The notes under the pieces are model-generated. The model was not told the DNA's origin, searched no databases, and was given only the letters and a program-made list of their open reading frames with translations. Positions 36,872 to 48,749 of a DNA stretch of 64,000 nt are shown piece by piece. Origin of the DNA: Glebionis coronaria (lineage: Eukaryota; Streptophyta; Magnoliopsida; Asterales; Asteraceae); NCBI GenBank assembly GCA_025667525.1, contig CM046880.1, positions 599,883,452-599,947,451 on the forward strand, in the 5' to 3' direction. Made by a program: the position numbers and the translations under genes. The stretch's first letter is position 1; each line of letters starts with the position of its first letter.

Positions 36872-37790
36872 TTAATGATACATCCAATTTCGACCTGAAT
36901 ATACATCTTCCCATGCGGATGCGTCCACCGATCTGTAACTCCTCCATTGTGGGTGAAGTGGTGGCACTAGAAAACTTTCATCTAGCGTCACATTAATAAA
37001 ATGATCACCCCATATACGTGCAATCCCAATGGGACTAGTTGGTTTTGACCAGTCAGGACCGTCCCTAAGCGGAAAACACGTATTGCTTTGTTGTGGGGAT
37101 ATAAATATAACTGGTCGGTTATAGAATGAAGCAATAACCAACCCTGTGTCAGGCATAGTCATCCATTTATCCCGCGGTGCAATTCCCCATCGAAAAAAAT
37201 CCACGGTGTGCCTAATATTTTGAAAACCGTCATGCCACATAGCCGTGTAAAGCAACTCGTGATCATCTAACTCTTGCAACAAATTTTGTCGAATTACGGG
37301 CCACCTATTGTACATACTTGTGACATGTGGCTGTAAAGTCGGTGGAATATGACGGATCAAATTATAGCTATGAGAAGGCTGCCCCATGTTAGGTTCTAGG
37401 TTCAAGTCTGGAACTTTTGGAGGTTCTTCGTTCAAGTCTGGAACTTTTGGAGGTTCTTCGTTCAAGTCTGGAATTTTTGGAGGTTCTTTATTTAGGTCGG
37501 GGATATAGTTGCGGGTTTGACCTCTTTGAGAGTTTGAACTATGTATTTTAGGTTGCATGTTCATATCGATGTTAAAAAACTTGCATGAACCACGCTTTCT
37601 TTGTTGTTCTTGTTTTCTCGAACTTGGTCTACCGCGGGTGTTTTGCTTGACCTTGGGTGGTTTAATTGTCGTTTTACTTGGACTTAATATGTCACCCAAC
37701 TTTCTTTGGACACTTCTCTTTCCAGCATCAGACTCTTTCTTAAAGTGTTCTTTAATGTTGTTTAATTGAGTATCGCAACATATATCGTCA
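36872..37790 (-). CDS. MULE/FAR1-like protein, C-terminal part with OTU-like domain
   Basis: Starts at an acceptor-like AAAG near 37790 and reads CCDTQLNNIKEHFKKESDAG then KRSVQRKLGDILSPSKTT. A basic linker with RGRPSSRKQEQQRKRG follows. These are features of the FAR1-like C-terminus of Mutator-type (MULE) proteins. Next come four DLNxEP units (PDLNKEPPKI and relatives), then a region like the OTU cysteine-protease domain attached to some MULEs (RWPVIRQNLLQELDDHEL, WMTMPDTGLVIASFYNRPVI, GDHFINVTL). The stop is at 36872. The transposase core upstream was not found. The frame is open for about 300 codons. It could be an element gene fragment or a domesticated piece. Confidence 0.6.
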
Positions 37791-40639
37791 CTTTAGATCT
37801 GAGTTTCTGTTAACCGACGAGAAGATTTCTAGATACAGATTTTGAGGTGAAATATTATTTTACAGTTTTTATATAAACCTTCATTATAGATTTTTTTTAT
37901 ATACATTATTTTAGATCTGAGTTTCTTATACTTTTGTACTTTTTTTAGATCTCAGACTTTGGTTCACCGCCGATGACTTTCGTGGGCAACAATGCTTCTT
38001 AACTGCGAACTTTTGATTATTTATTATGTAAATTTGTTTGTAATTTAATTTGTAGATTTTGTAGTTTTGTTGTAATTTATTTGAACTTATACATTGTTAA
38101 AATATTTTTACTGTAATTGACTTGTTTTTTTAAATAAGTTGACTTAAATTTACTAAATTTAATAAGACAAAAAATATGTATTCTTATAATCTTACAAAAA
38201 AAAATAAAAAAATGAGAGAGTTAGTATAGCCTATTGTCCTAAGTTTAGTGAGATTTTTAATTTTAAAATGGTAATTTTAATAAACAAAACGTATAAATTA
38301 ATTTATTGTAGAGTATAAAAGTTACCTCCGGAGTGTAAATCTGGTGTAATAACTTTTCAGACTAAATTATTCAACCAACCCGATATATCTTGTATGTTAA
38401 AATTGTCTTCTATCCATTGTGGGATCTTTAACTTTTATGAACTTGATGATTTTGTTGAGTTTTACTGTGTTATGTTAGTTATAAAATATAAATATTTATA
38501 TGAAAAAATGATCTAAAACTAGTTAGGTAGTTAATGTATTTCTCATTTCTTATCCTATAATTATCAATAAAACATATATTTTTATTAATTATAACATTTT
38601 TAGAGAAACCTATATAAGAAAAGACTCATTAAATGCTCAACAAAAAAAGAAAATTAAATGACAGTAATTTATTAAAAACTGAGTATACAGTTTATCATAA
38701 ACAAAAAAACATCAAAAGATACTATTAAATTATGAACACAAATGTAACAAAGTTAAATATATATGTTAAAAGTTTTGGAGGGAAAAGTAAAAATATTACA
38801 ATTCATAAATTTGCATTTCACAAAAAACTTTGCACTACTAGTATTTGAGAAGAGGGGACCAGGCTTTTCATATGGCGGGACCCAATTGATTTTTTTTATA
38901 TATATAAACTGCCTCCAACTGAACCATCAGTACTTTTTACAAGAAAATTTAAGGGTTTGTGGGGACCAGGGGAGTGCATACCACACATCTCTAAGAAAAT
39001 CTATTAGCTTTTGCCATTTGCCAAATTGAAATTGGTTTGATATTCATTTGTCAACTTGCAAATCAGTATAATATTAATAAGAACACTAAACATTTGCCAA
39101 CTTGTGATTATTGTCAACATTGCCAACTTGCAAATTGGTATAATAGACTTGTCCTTTTTTAATAAAAACGAGATTTATAGCCCGCGTGTTGCAGCGTAGC
39201 CTGCGAAACTAACTGTGCAGTAGATTGATAATGCAAAGAGTTGTTCTCGTCGATAGCTGATTTTGAAAGAAAGAAATAGATTCAAGTTATGTAAAAAAAA
39301 ATAATATATGCATTAATTTTCGACTTTTTTTTTGTAAAATCGTATGTTTGACGATTTCTTTAATAGTATTTTTTTATAGAGTCGGTAGAAGTACATTCTA
39401 TATTTGATGAGGAAAGTTCGTTATATAAAAAAGTGGTAAATAATAAAAAGTTCGGGTTAGTTTTCGTGCACATTGGTGTTGTTTATCTAAAGAAAGAATA
39501 ATGCTCGTGTCTTGCGTCGGGATATCTTTCTTTGTGCTTTGAAGCTATATTTTCGTAGTTGTGTAGCCAATAATTTTTGTACGAACTAAAGTTTCATAGA
39601 ATTGTTCATAATTAGTTTCTCGACCATCTACGCTTCGAAATCCAAACATATAGTCGGCAGTATATTTTTTATCGAAGAAGTTATTGATAACTGTCAAATA
39701 TTTGTTAAAGAAAGTTGGCTATATGAAATAGCCATAGATAAAAAAAAAATAACATTATGTCTTTGATTCGAATGTTTTTTTAATTGTTATCAGATAATTT
39801 ACGGGTTTATTTACAAATTTTTTTGTAAATATATATTTAAGTATAACAATTGTTATAACGTCATATGTATGTTAAAAGTATTGAAACATTGGCCCTTTTT
39901 TCTTCGCAACTCGAACTTTTCTTCAGCGATATATTTTTTTAAAAAAATTATTAGATTTTGGTCAGATATTGGATAAACAAAATTGGTTGTATTAAAAAAT
40001 TTTAGTCATAAGCTGCAGTGGACCGATAATACAAAGTACTGTCCGCGTTAATGACTTGTCTTGTAAGGAACAAAAAACTGAAAGGACTATTTCGATAAGA
40101 AATTTTTTAAATACGTATTGTATTAAGTTTCAACATTTTTTTATAAAAGCATACGACATTGTAATATTTGGCTCGTTTGGTTCGTAATTAGACAATCTTT
40201 TCGTAGTATTTGTTTTCTCGAGCGAATCGATGGGTTTACTTTTTTGTATTTGATAAGTAAAGTTTTTTATATAAAAAATAGTAATTATTTATAAGTTTGA
40301 GGTCATTTTTGTAACCTGTCATATTATCAAGGTGTGATATGAAAATTTGTTTATTAATTAATTATTTTAGATTGCTAGTATATTTGGCTGGTCCCAAAAC
40401 GACATAAACGCTAACCCAAAACGACATAGCACAACTTGAAACGACACCGTTTCCAGCACGGCTTAAAATATATATTAATATGTACTCTAGTTATCGACTT
40501 AAAATAGTTTTTAAACTCGTCAAAAAATAAATTCCAACGTCCTAAGATCTGTATGAAACTTTAAAAAAAGAATAATATGATTTCTTCTAAAGTTTATAAT
40601 TTCTAATTTTCGGAACATATTGTCTAATACTTTTGGTGT
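37791..40639. other. AT-rich intergenic, no gene seen
   Basis: GCCCGCGTGTTGC near 39180 resembles the Helitron-end motifs elsewhere in the window. Around 39190-39420 and 40010-40330 there are loosely similar stretches (GATAATRCAAAG, TTTGAT..GTAAAG), possibly old duplications. Confidence 0.35.
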
Positions 40640-41340
40640 AGAATTATCGACGTGCCTGAGACTTTTGGAGTCAGTTTAATATCCCATTCTCATCTCATAA
40701 ACTCTCTTGCAGTTGCAGCAACCCACGACTTTTATAAATTTGGGCATGTTCGTTTTTATTCAGTTATTTGGGTGCGTTTAGTTGAAAAACAATTTCTATC
40801 ATTTTCTATTTTCTGTTTTGTAGAAAAAGAAAATTGATTTTTTTTTCACAAAATATTTAAAAATTTAGAAAACGCGTTTAGTTGGAGAAATTTGTGTTTT
40901 CCATTTTCCAAAACTATAAAGCAAACAAAGGGGGAAATGAATTTTTTTATGTCTAAAGGAAAACTTAGAAAACAAAAAAAATGAGTTTTTTTATTTTGTG
41001 TGCAAAAAGGTAAAATAGGGATTTTGCATTTTCTAAAAAATATTTCTAGAAAACGATGATTTGAACGCGTTTTCTGTTTTCCTTATTTTCTAGAAAACAT
41101 TTTGTAGAAAACAGTGTGTTTTCCATCCAACTAAACGCAGCCTTAGAATTTACGTATTTTGTTTTGTGTATAATTGTGGTATTAATTTCTCGTGTTTATA
41201 GTTCGTTTTCTTAGTTTTTTAAACTTTTGTAGATACTTTATGTTTCTAGTGACTCGTTTCTTAGTTCGAAATTAGTTCTTAATTTTGATATTTGAATATA
41301 TGGTTCATACTTAAAGTGTGTTTTTTCTAACTTTTTTCAT
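40640..41340 (+). pseudogene. TNL 5' leader/intron relic
   Basis: Two blocks match the leader intron region of TNL2 (43890-44060): CATGTTCGTTTTTATTCAGT before a MITE, then TTTTGTTTTGTGTATAATTG, ACTTTTGTAGATACTTTA and TTAGTTCGAAATTAGTT after it. No TIR exon follows. This looks like the leftover 5' flank of a lost TNL copy. Confidence 0.6.
40768..41142. mobile_element. PIF/Harbinger-like MITE
   Basis: Ends are TTTGGGTGCGTTTAGTTG and CAACTAAACGCAGCC, with TTA on both sides. TNL2 (43915-43940) preserves related sequence without the insertion. The interior is made of TTTTCTAGAAAAC-type words and has no coding capacity. Confidence 0.65.
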
Positions 41341-41360
41341 TAAATGGGGTATAATTGTTA

Positions 41361-41614
41361 ATCCATCCGTCCCTAAATAAATGTTCACTTTGACTTTTTA
41401 CTGTCTTTCTTGTGCAATTTTGACTTTAAATAATTATTTTTTGTTATATAATACTTAATGAAAATTATATCAATGAAAAATTCATTGAAAACCCAATCCA
41501 TCCATATATTTTGCATCAAGTGTTATATAACACAAACGTAAATATTTAAGGTTAAAGTTAAACAAGAAAGACCGGAAAAAGTTAAAGTGGACATTTATTT
41601 AGGGACGGAGAGAG
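41361..41614. mobile_element. Stowaway MITE
   Basis: Ends ATCCATCCGTCCCTAAATAA and TTATTTAGGGACGGAGAGAG are inverted and flanked by TA. Length is 254 bp. Confidence 0.85.
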
Positions 41615-42455
41615 TATTTGTTTATAAGAATGTATATGGTCCTATGGTTCTCATACCATTTCGGAACATAACCAAAATCATACCGAAACCGCACCAATTC
41701 TCAGTATAGTTGTTACTTTTTGCATTAAAAGGTGGTTTCGTAACCGTACCGGAATCACACCGATTCTCGGTATACGGTACTGTACTTGGATTACAAAATT
41801 AAATGGAAAAAAAACGGGGTCACTAATTCGGTATGGGACCGGTATCTGAATCCCGTTCGATACGAGAACGATACCACTAGTTTATGCTCGGGAAAAAATC
41901 GATACCACTAATTCGGACGAGATTGGTTCTAGACCGATACCGTGTTAATCCTTACCCATAATTCTACCAAAGGCGTTTGTATTACAGAAATAACGTCATG
42001 TACATATGTTACAATCCTAACTGCCCAATAACCAATTTGGTCCCGAGGTAAAGAATAACCAGTTACATCAAAAGATGTAGTCCATACAACCAGAACCACC
42101 TGTAACCCAAGTTATTTCACGAGGTTTTTTAAATCCACAAGTGAAATATACACAAAATACATGTAGGATCATCATTAGGACCATCATAATTGTTGACCGA
42201 GGAATGTTACATCCACTCACAACTCACATAAAAACTTTCACACCATGATGTGCCATGTAATTTGGATTAATCACAATCTATCATGTTTTCTTTTTCTTCT
42301 TTTCACTACCTATAATTGTTTGACACATAAGGGTGTGAATTTTTTTGTATAAAATAAGTGTGGATCTAACATTTTTCTTGTTGACCATCGATGAACTAAT
42401 TGGGTTAATCTACAAAAAATTCGCTTAATTCATTATGTATTGAAAAAAAAGTATC

Positions 42456-42813
42456 TGTAAGACTGGTGGGAGTGGGGTGAAACCCACTCACCGCCACCTT
42501 AACTTTTTACCAAACTCACCAAACTCACCCACGGAGATAATGACACTCACCCAAACTCACTCACACTCACCTTTCATACCTATTTTTTTATTATTTAAAC
42601 ACACTACAATCACAAAAAATACCCACAAATAAACCTAACCCAAAAAATAAAAACACTTGGGGCCCACAGAACTTAAACTCACCCAGGTGAGTTTGGCCCT
42701 CTTTTTTTTCTTCTGAGGAGTAAGTCGCGCGTGACTTTTATAGGAGGAATGAGGGTCACCCGTGAGTTATAGTAACTCACTCGTGGGTTATAACCCACTC
42801 CCACCAGCCTAAC
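42456..42813. mobile_element. TIR element with CTGGTGGGAGTGGG ends
   Basis: Inverted ends CTGGTGGGAGTGGG at 42463 and its complement ending at 42807, with partial symmetry a few bases further out. Interior words ACTCACCCAAACTCACTC are repetitive. Target duplication not certain. Confidence 0.6.
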
Positions 42814-44330
42814 AGTTGGACGATAATAAAAGGTCATAATAAAGCTTGATTGTAGCCACTTGTACTGAAAAAAAACAAGTAACGTAGAAAAAAACACTTT
42901 TGAATCTTATAGGTTTTCATACTATGTTATTAAAATTAAAAATACTACGACTAATAAACGGGCATTTATATATTGACGAACATTTTTAGTTAACTAAAAA
43001 GAATATACTTGTTACTTAATTAAATTTTTTAATTTATTTTGTACTTTTTAAATTCTTAATCTTTTTTAAAAAATTACATGTTTTTAGTACATTTTAGAAT
43101 TTCTAAATTATAGTTTAAAAAATGTAATTTTTTTCTTAAGAATTTTTTTTCAAAGTTAAAAGAGAATAATTTGTTTACCTTTTTAAAAAGGTAAAGTGCA
43201 ATTTATTTAAAAAAAATAAGATTTTAAAAAACACTTTTAAGTCTCTTAAGATGCGTTTTGTTGCGGAAAAATATCTCATTTTGCAAAGAAATTTTCATAT
43301 AAGAATAGGAAAACAGAAAATTTATTTAGTCGTATATTTTTCAATATTTTTCAAAAAAAAAAGAGAAATTATCATTTTCAAACTTTTTATAGAAAAATAG
43401 AAAATATCATTTTACTCTTTTGTATTTTTCTCCTTTCATCTAAACATTCTTTCAGTTAAAAAAAAAAGAAAAATAAAACTTTAAATAAACTTCTTTTTTT
43501 CAAAACTTTTACGAGAAATTCAAAAACAAAAAAATATAGAAAAATTCCAGAACTAAATAACAAGCTTTCATACTTTACTATAAAGAATTAAAAGTAGTAC
43601 GAGTAATAAAAATCTTCTTTAATTCAACGATTAAAAATGGTTTATAAAAGTTAATCCATGGAACACAAATTAGTGGCTTGACTAAAGCTAGGAATTATTA
43701 GGATAACTTAAAAAAATAGTCACAATCAAAAGACTAGAACATTTTCCATGATGGAAGTCATTGTCCATTAAAGATCCTTTTACTTTGTCCGGGTAGGGTA
43801 ACGCGTGTTCAAAAAGTCGTTAAAATCCCATTTCCATTTCGTAACCTTCCATTTCTTGTCTCTCAAAAAACCTTTCATTTTATCAAGTTTAATTGGTATG
43901 TTCCTTTTTATTCACTTATTTACAGTTTTAAGTACTTTGTTTTGTCTATAATTGTGGTTTTAAGGTCTACCTGTGTATAATTATATTTTGTAGTTAGACT
44001 TTTGTAGATACTTTAGGATTTTAGTCACTTAGTTCGAAACTAGTTTTAGAATGTGAAATCATGTGAAATGTTTTAGGAAGCCAGTATAAGTTAATTTCGG
44101 AACCCTTATGACACTTTTAGAATATGAAATGTTTGACAAAACTAAAGTTCGAAGCATTTCTCCTTTACTTCACCTGTGAAATCATGCTAACTTGTTTTGA
44201 CCTGTCTTCTTGTCATCTACATAAATTTTCTATATCTATATATCAAACTAGATTTTGAATACGTGAATCACTGTCATAAGGACTAGAATTTTAAATGTAA
44301 CAGAAATTTCAAATTTCACAGGATCATTGA
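42814..44330. promoter_or_regulatory. TNL2 upstream region
   Basis: 43628-43700 matches the TNL3 upstream region at 59028-59095 (CGATTAAAAATRGTTT, AGTTAATCCATG, GGAATTATTAGGAT). A leader intron is possible, with a GTATGT donor near 43897 and CACAG at about 44320 just before the start codon. The rest is AT-rich. Confidence 0.45.
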
Positions 44331-47300
44331 ATGGCATCTTCTTCAAACGCATCCGTTCAAAACAGCTTCAAGTATGATGTTTTTTTGAGCTTTAGGGGTG
44401 AAGACACCCGCAAAAACTTTGTCGATCATCTTTATCATGCTCTTAAGGATAAAGGCATTTACACTTACAAAGACGATGAGAAAATCCAGAAAGGAAAAAG
44501 GATCAGTAATGATCTCTTACAATCCATTGAAGACTCCAAATTTTACATCATTGTTTTTTCCAAAAACTACGCTTCTTCGTCTTGGTGTTTGGAAGAGCTT
44601 GTCAAGATCATGGAGTGCCAGAAGATGAATTGCCATACTGCTTACCCTTTGTTCTATGATGTGGAACCCACCGAAGTCCGAAGACAAAGTGGGTCTGTTG
44701 GTGACGCTTTTGCCAAACATGAAAAGGAAGAGACTGTTGGTAAATGGAGAGAGGCTTTGAGAGAAGCAGCCGATCTGGCTGGATGGGAGCTCAAGAACAC
44801 TCTTGATGGGTAATTTCTTTCATCATATCTGTACATGCAATATTTTTTACATTGTTTCTTTTTAAATTACTTCGGTACATGTTTTAAAACGGCCATCCAT
44901 AAAAACTGACAATAGCTAGTATTACTTTGTATGTTATAGATCTAAAACATTGTTTATGTTGGATTTACACATACATACATACAGGCATGAAGCTAAGTTT
45001 GTCAAAAAAGTTGTTGAAGAGATTTCACTAGAGTTACGCTCCATCAATTTCAGATTTGATGAAAAGTTAGTGGGTATGGAGACTCGAGTAAAGGATGTTG
45101 TTTCATCTTTAGAAATTGATATTGATGAAGTTCGCATGATGGGGATCAAGGGCATGGGAGGGGCTGGGAAGACAACTACAGCCAGAGCTGTCTTTGATCA
45201 TCTATCTATTTATTTTGAAGCTAAAAGCTTTGTTGAAAATGTGAGGGAAGTTTCAAATGGCTCGGTGTCTGGTCTGAAGAAATTGCAAGAACAAGTCCTT
45301 TTAGATATGCTGAGAGAAGACGTCGCTGTTACTCATGGGCCAAACATGATGAGACACAGGATGCATGGTAAAAAGGCTCTTCTTGTCATAGATGATGTGG
45401 ATCACATAGATCAACTTGAGGCGTTAGCTGGTGAGTGTAAGTGGTTTAAGCCTGGAAGTAGAATTCTCATTACAACGAGAGATGAGCAGGTGTTGTTAGC
45501 TCACAAAGTGCATTTGATTCGTGATATCAATCTCTTATCAGATAATGAAGCAATTTGTCTCTTCAGTAGGTATGCATTTGGAAGAGAGAATCCACTTCAA
45601 GGATACGAAGAGCTATCACGAAAAGTTGTACGTTATGCTGTTGGTCTTCCTTTAACAATCAAAGTGTTGGGTTCATTTCTATGTGGCAAAGATATGGATG
45701 AATGGGAAGATGCCATAGAAAGACTAAAAAATATCCCTTTAAAGGATACTATGGAAAAGCTAGAATTAAGCTATACGAGTCTCGAAGTTGAATATAAGGA
45801 AATATTCCTAGACATTGCATGCATATTGAAAGGCGAGAACAGAGAAGATGCAATCAGAATTCTTGAATGCTGTGGATTTCATGCTAGAAATGGTTTAAAA
45901 GTTCTTGAGCAGAGATCTCTCATAACTATTTCTCCTAAATATGGTTGGGGTGAGTTGGTCTTGGGCATGCATGACCATATAGAAGAAATGGGAAAATATA
46001 TTGTTCGTCGTGAGCACCCCGATGAGCCAAACAAGCATAGCCGATTGTGGATTGAAGAGGAAATTGAAAATATAATGGCTAATGACATGGTAAAGATCAA
46101 TTTACTTGTAATTAATGTAGAGAACATAAAACCTGTACATTTGTCTGACTTCTGACATGAGGTTTCTGGACTTTGTTTTTGGATTGTAGGGTACTGAAGC
46201 AACAAGATATCTAACATTTAAGAGGTGGAGAGCAAATCCTCGAATTGTTATGAAAGGTCTTGGAAAAATGAAGAAGCTTGAGTATCTTGAAATAGATCAT
46301 TCATTTTATAAATTTAAAATGAAGAATCTTCAATTACTTGAATTAAATTTTTGGTATTACAAATCCTGCCTTCCAAATTCTTTAAAATGTCTCAAATTTG
46401 GGAGTTACCGTTTCTTGTATTTACCCAAAACATTTGAAGGAGAAAATCTTGTTAGACTTGAGATGGTTGATAGCAAAAGAATGGTACAGCTTTGGAAAAA
46501 CAGAGAAAAAAAGGTAAAATTATTGTTGATCGGTTGTTTTGCATAATCTATAACGTAAGCATTTGCGATATTCTAAAATTACTAAGTTACTTTTAATCAA
46601 TTTTACTTACTTAATAAAGCAACTTGTTGATACATATATTTCCTACATTATATGTATCATAACATTTTGTAACCGCCTATTAAAAAAACATTTTAAATTT
46701 TAAATGCAAATATTCTTTTATCTATATATTTTTCTCAAAAATTAGTTCCACTATGTTTTTTTAAATCCATTATCTTTAATTTAATAATATATCCATTTTG
46801 ATATATTTTTATTAACTTTTAGTTTTTTTATTTAAGGGTTTATTTTGGTTAAATTTTTTATAACTTTAATTATACGTATTATTTTTAAAAACTTGATGGT
46901 TAAGAGATTAATATTTTTTTCGCATGAAAAATCGTCACCAAGTATTGGTTACCGTATTACGCGGGTATCATACTAGTTTATAAAAATGCTAATTTATTGG
47001 TTTATTAATTTCTTTGTGTTATTTTTGCTGGCAGGTTCTTAGAAAACTAAAATTCCTTTCTCTCACTGACCTTTGACTTTAGGATAACTCCAAATCTCGA
47101 GGAGTTATATCTTTGTAATGCTCCCATAGTAAAACTTTGCATACCTGTTTGCTGTCAACAGCTCAACTACCTCTATATCACTAAATCAAAGTTAAGAACA
47201 TTTGACCTTGGGTTGACTCCGAACCTTGAAAAGTTGTCTCTTAAAGGTTGTGCTGATTTTGAAGAACTTCACATGTCTGGTGCATGTCCAAAACTCAATT

Positions 47301-47788
47301 TACTCGACCTTAGCAGGTCAAGGTTGAGGAGCCTTGACCTTGAGCTCTTTCCAAATCTTGAGAAGTTACGTCTTAGTTATTGTACTGATTTTGTTGAACT
47401 TCAAGTGTCTGCTCCATGTACGAATCTCAAATTCCTCGACCTTCGTAGATCAAGGTTGAGGTGCCTTGACCTTGAACTGATTCCAAATCTTGAGTGGTTA
47501 AATCTTGCCTTATGTGATGAGTTGGTAGAAATTAAAGCTCCCGGTGGATGTCTAAAAAAAGTTGTTAAGTTATACTTATATGGTTGTATAAATCTCGAGA
47601 AGTTACCCGAAGATGTAGGCCAATATGGATGTTTAAAAGAGCTAGATATAAGTGATACAGGGATAAGACATCTTCCGCAAAGCATATTTGAGCTAAAAGG
47701 TCTACGTATCACTGCATCTTCAGAGCTTCTTCAATTGTATGATTTTCCTCCACAGATAGAAACCATAGCCTACGATCCGTTCAAGTGA
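44331..47788 (+). pseudogene. TNL2: TIR-NB-ARC-LRR with frameshift in LRR exon
   Basis: Exons 44331-44809, 44985-46089, 46190-46513 and 47035-47788 follow the TNL1 model with in-phase GT/AG sites. TIR has KYDVFLSFRGEDTR and SWCLEEL. NB-ARC has GMGGAGKTT, ALLVIDDVD, GSRILITTRD, GLPL and MHD, all open. In exon 4 the stretch between TCTCTC and TTTGAC is 7 nt, against 21 in TNL3, a 14-bp deletion. This shifts the frame into TGA at 47074. Beyond it the LRR frame is open to 47788, ending in ELLQLYDFPPQIETIAYDPF. The predicted truncated product is about 649 aa (TIR-NB plus a short tail), which could still be made. Intron 3 holds a Helitron. Confidence 0.85.
46547..46976 (+). mobile_element. Non-autonomous Helitron in TNL2 intron 3
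   Basis: It starts TCTATAACG and ends ATTACGCGGGTATCATACTAG, inserted between A and T as Helitrons do. Length is 430 bp. TNL1 and TNL3 have short introns at this position and the flanking words (TTGCATAAT and AATGCTAATTTATTGG) close up in TNL1. No coding content. Confidence 0.75.
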
Positions 47789-48103
47789 GTAAATGATAAC
47801 AGGCACTTTCATTGTTTTCAGAATCCAATTTTCTTTTATTATAATAACCCAAAAAAATTATTCAGATAGAAAAAATTAAGTAAATTACACAAATGGACCT
47901 TATGGTTTATACATAATTACAGATTTGGTTAAATATTACGTATGGTGTAAAATATGTAAGGGTTGTAAGAGCATGCTAATCGTAGTAATTCTCGTACATG
48001 TTTCCAGAAATTCCTCATTTTGTCGATTGCATTTTGTTTTCATACTAATGTCGCAATTCCCTATAAGCTAAAGTAGATTGGCGTCCCAAACAAATGAAAC
48101 AAC
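47789..48103 (+). other. TNL2 3' flank and deletion junction
   Basis: Matches the TNL3 3' flank up to CTATAAGCTAAAGTAG (48075). The next bases, ATTGGCGTCCCAAACAAATG, match 63943 onward in the TNL3 unit. The TNL2 unit therefore lacks about 1.4 kb, with TAG shared at the joint. Confidence 0.75.
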
Positions 48104-48262
48104 TCCTTAGTGCGATGCCGTGACTTCTAGGGGTTTTCCCTAGTGGTTCGGGTACCGGGGCCTGCCCGTTATGGATGGTATAACTCGGAGGTCGGATTTC
48201 AGTGAGATTGAGGTGCCGTTCTAAAAAAAATAAAAAATAAATAAATAATAATAATAATAATA
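48104..48262 (+). mobile_element. Short retroelement (SINE-like) with A-rich tail
   Basis: The body carries GGGTACCGGGGCCTGCCCGT and AACTCGGAGGTCGGATTTCA and ends in an A-rich and (ATA)n tail. It interrupts the uS9m intron sequence that is continuous at 63960-63995. The 5' end lacks a clear box A, so it is probably truncated. It is not related to the SINE at 27.5 kb. Confidence 0.55.
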
Positions 48263-48328
48263 CCAGAACCATGAAAATGTGGCAATTATAACACATACTT
48301 GCATTAAAAAACACAACAAGATGCATAC

Positions 48329-48749
48329 CTCCCATTTTGCCAAATCTAAAAGACCCAATGTTTTGTCTCGGTAAGAGGACGAAGAAGAGGAACTCGTTGA
48401 TCAAGCATCAGGAAATAGTGATCGAAATGGAGGTCATTTATGATAAATTTACTCTCACCAGGTTCAATCCAGACACGGGCAATACTACATTTCCTTCTCC
48501 CAGTCCCATAAGCCCTACCATGACTATCAACTTGTCTAACGCGTGCGTTGGCAATTTCCTCTTGCTTCTGCCGCTCTATGTCAGCTCTTGTGGACTTGCG
48601 GGTGTTCTTTTCGTAACGCATATCTTCAATTGCGCTTAACGGGGGCAATCCTGGAACATCGTCCAAGTCCTTGAGGGCCATTAAACTGTCAAGCATCTCA
48701 TCTGTGATTCCCGAGGCAGCAATTAAGTCGCCAAATGCATGATCTGGGC
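48329..48749 (-). pseudogene. RPS9M: uS9m (mitochondrial ribosomal protein S9), large exon
   Basis: Component of the mitochondrial small ribosomal subunit. The exon begins after CACAG and reads AFGDLIAASGITDEMLDSLM, VPGLPPLSAIEDMRYEKNTR, STRADIERQKQEEIANARVR, then the uS9 core AYGTGRRKCSIARVWIEPGE and LLRPLTETK. A one-base deletion then shifts the frame into TAG, while TLGLLDLAKWE continues in the next frame to a GTATGC donor. The following 84-nt exon is missing here because the TNL2 unit joins inside the intron. Upstream exons were not found. Confidence 0.85.
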
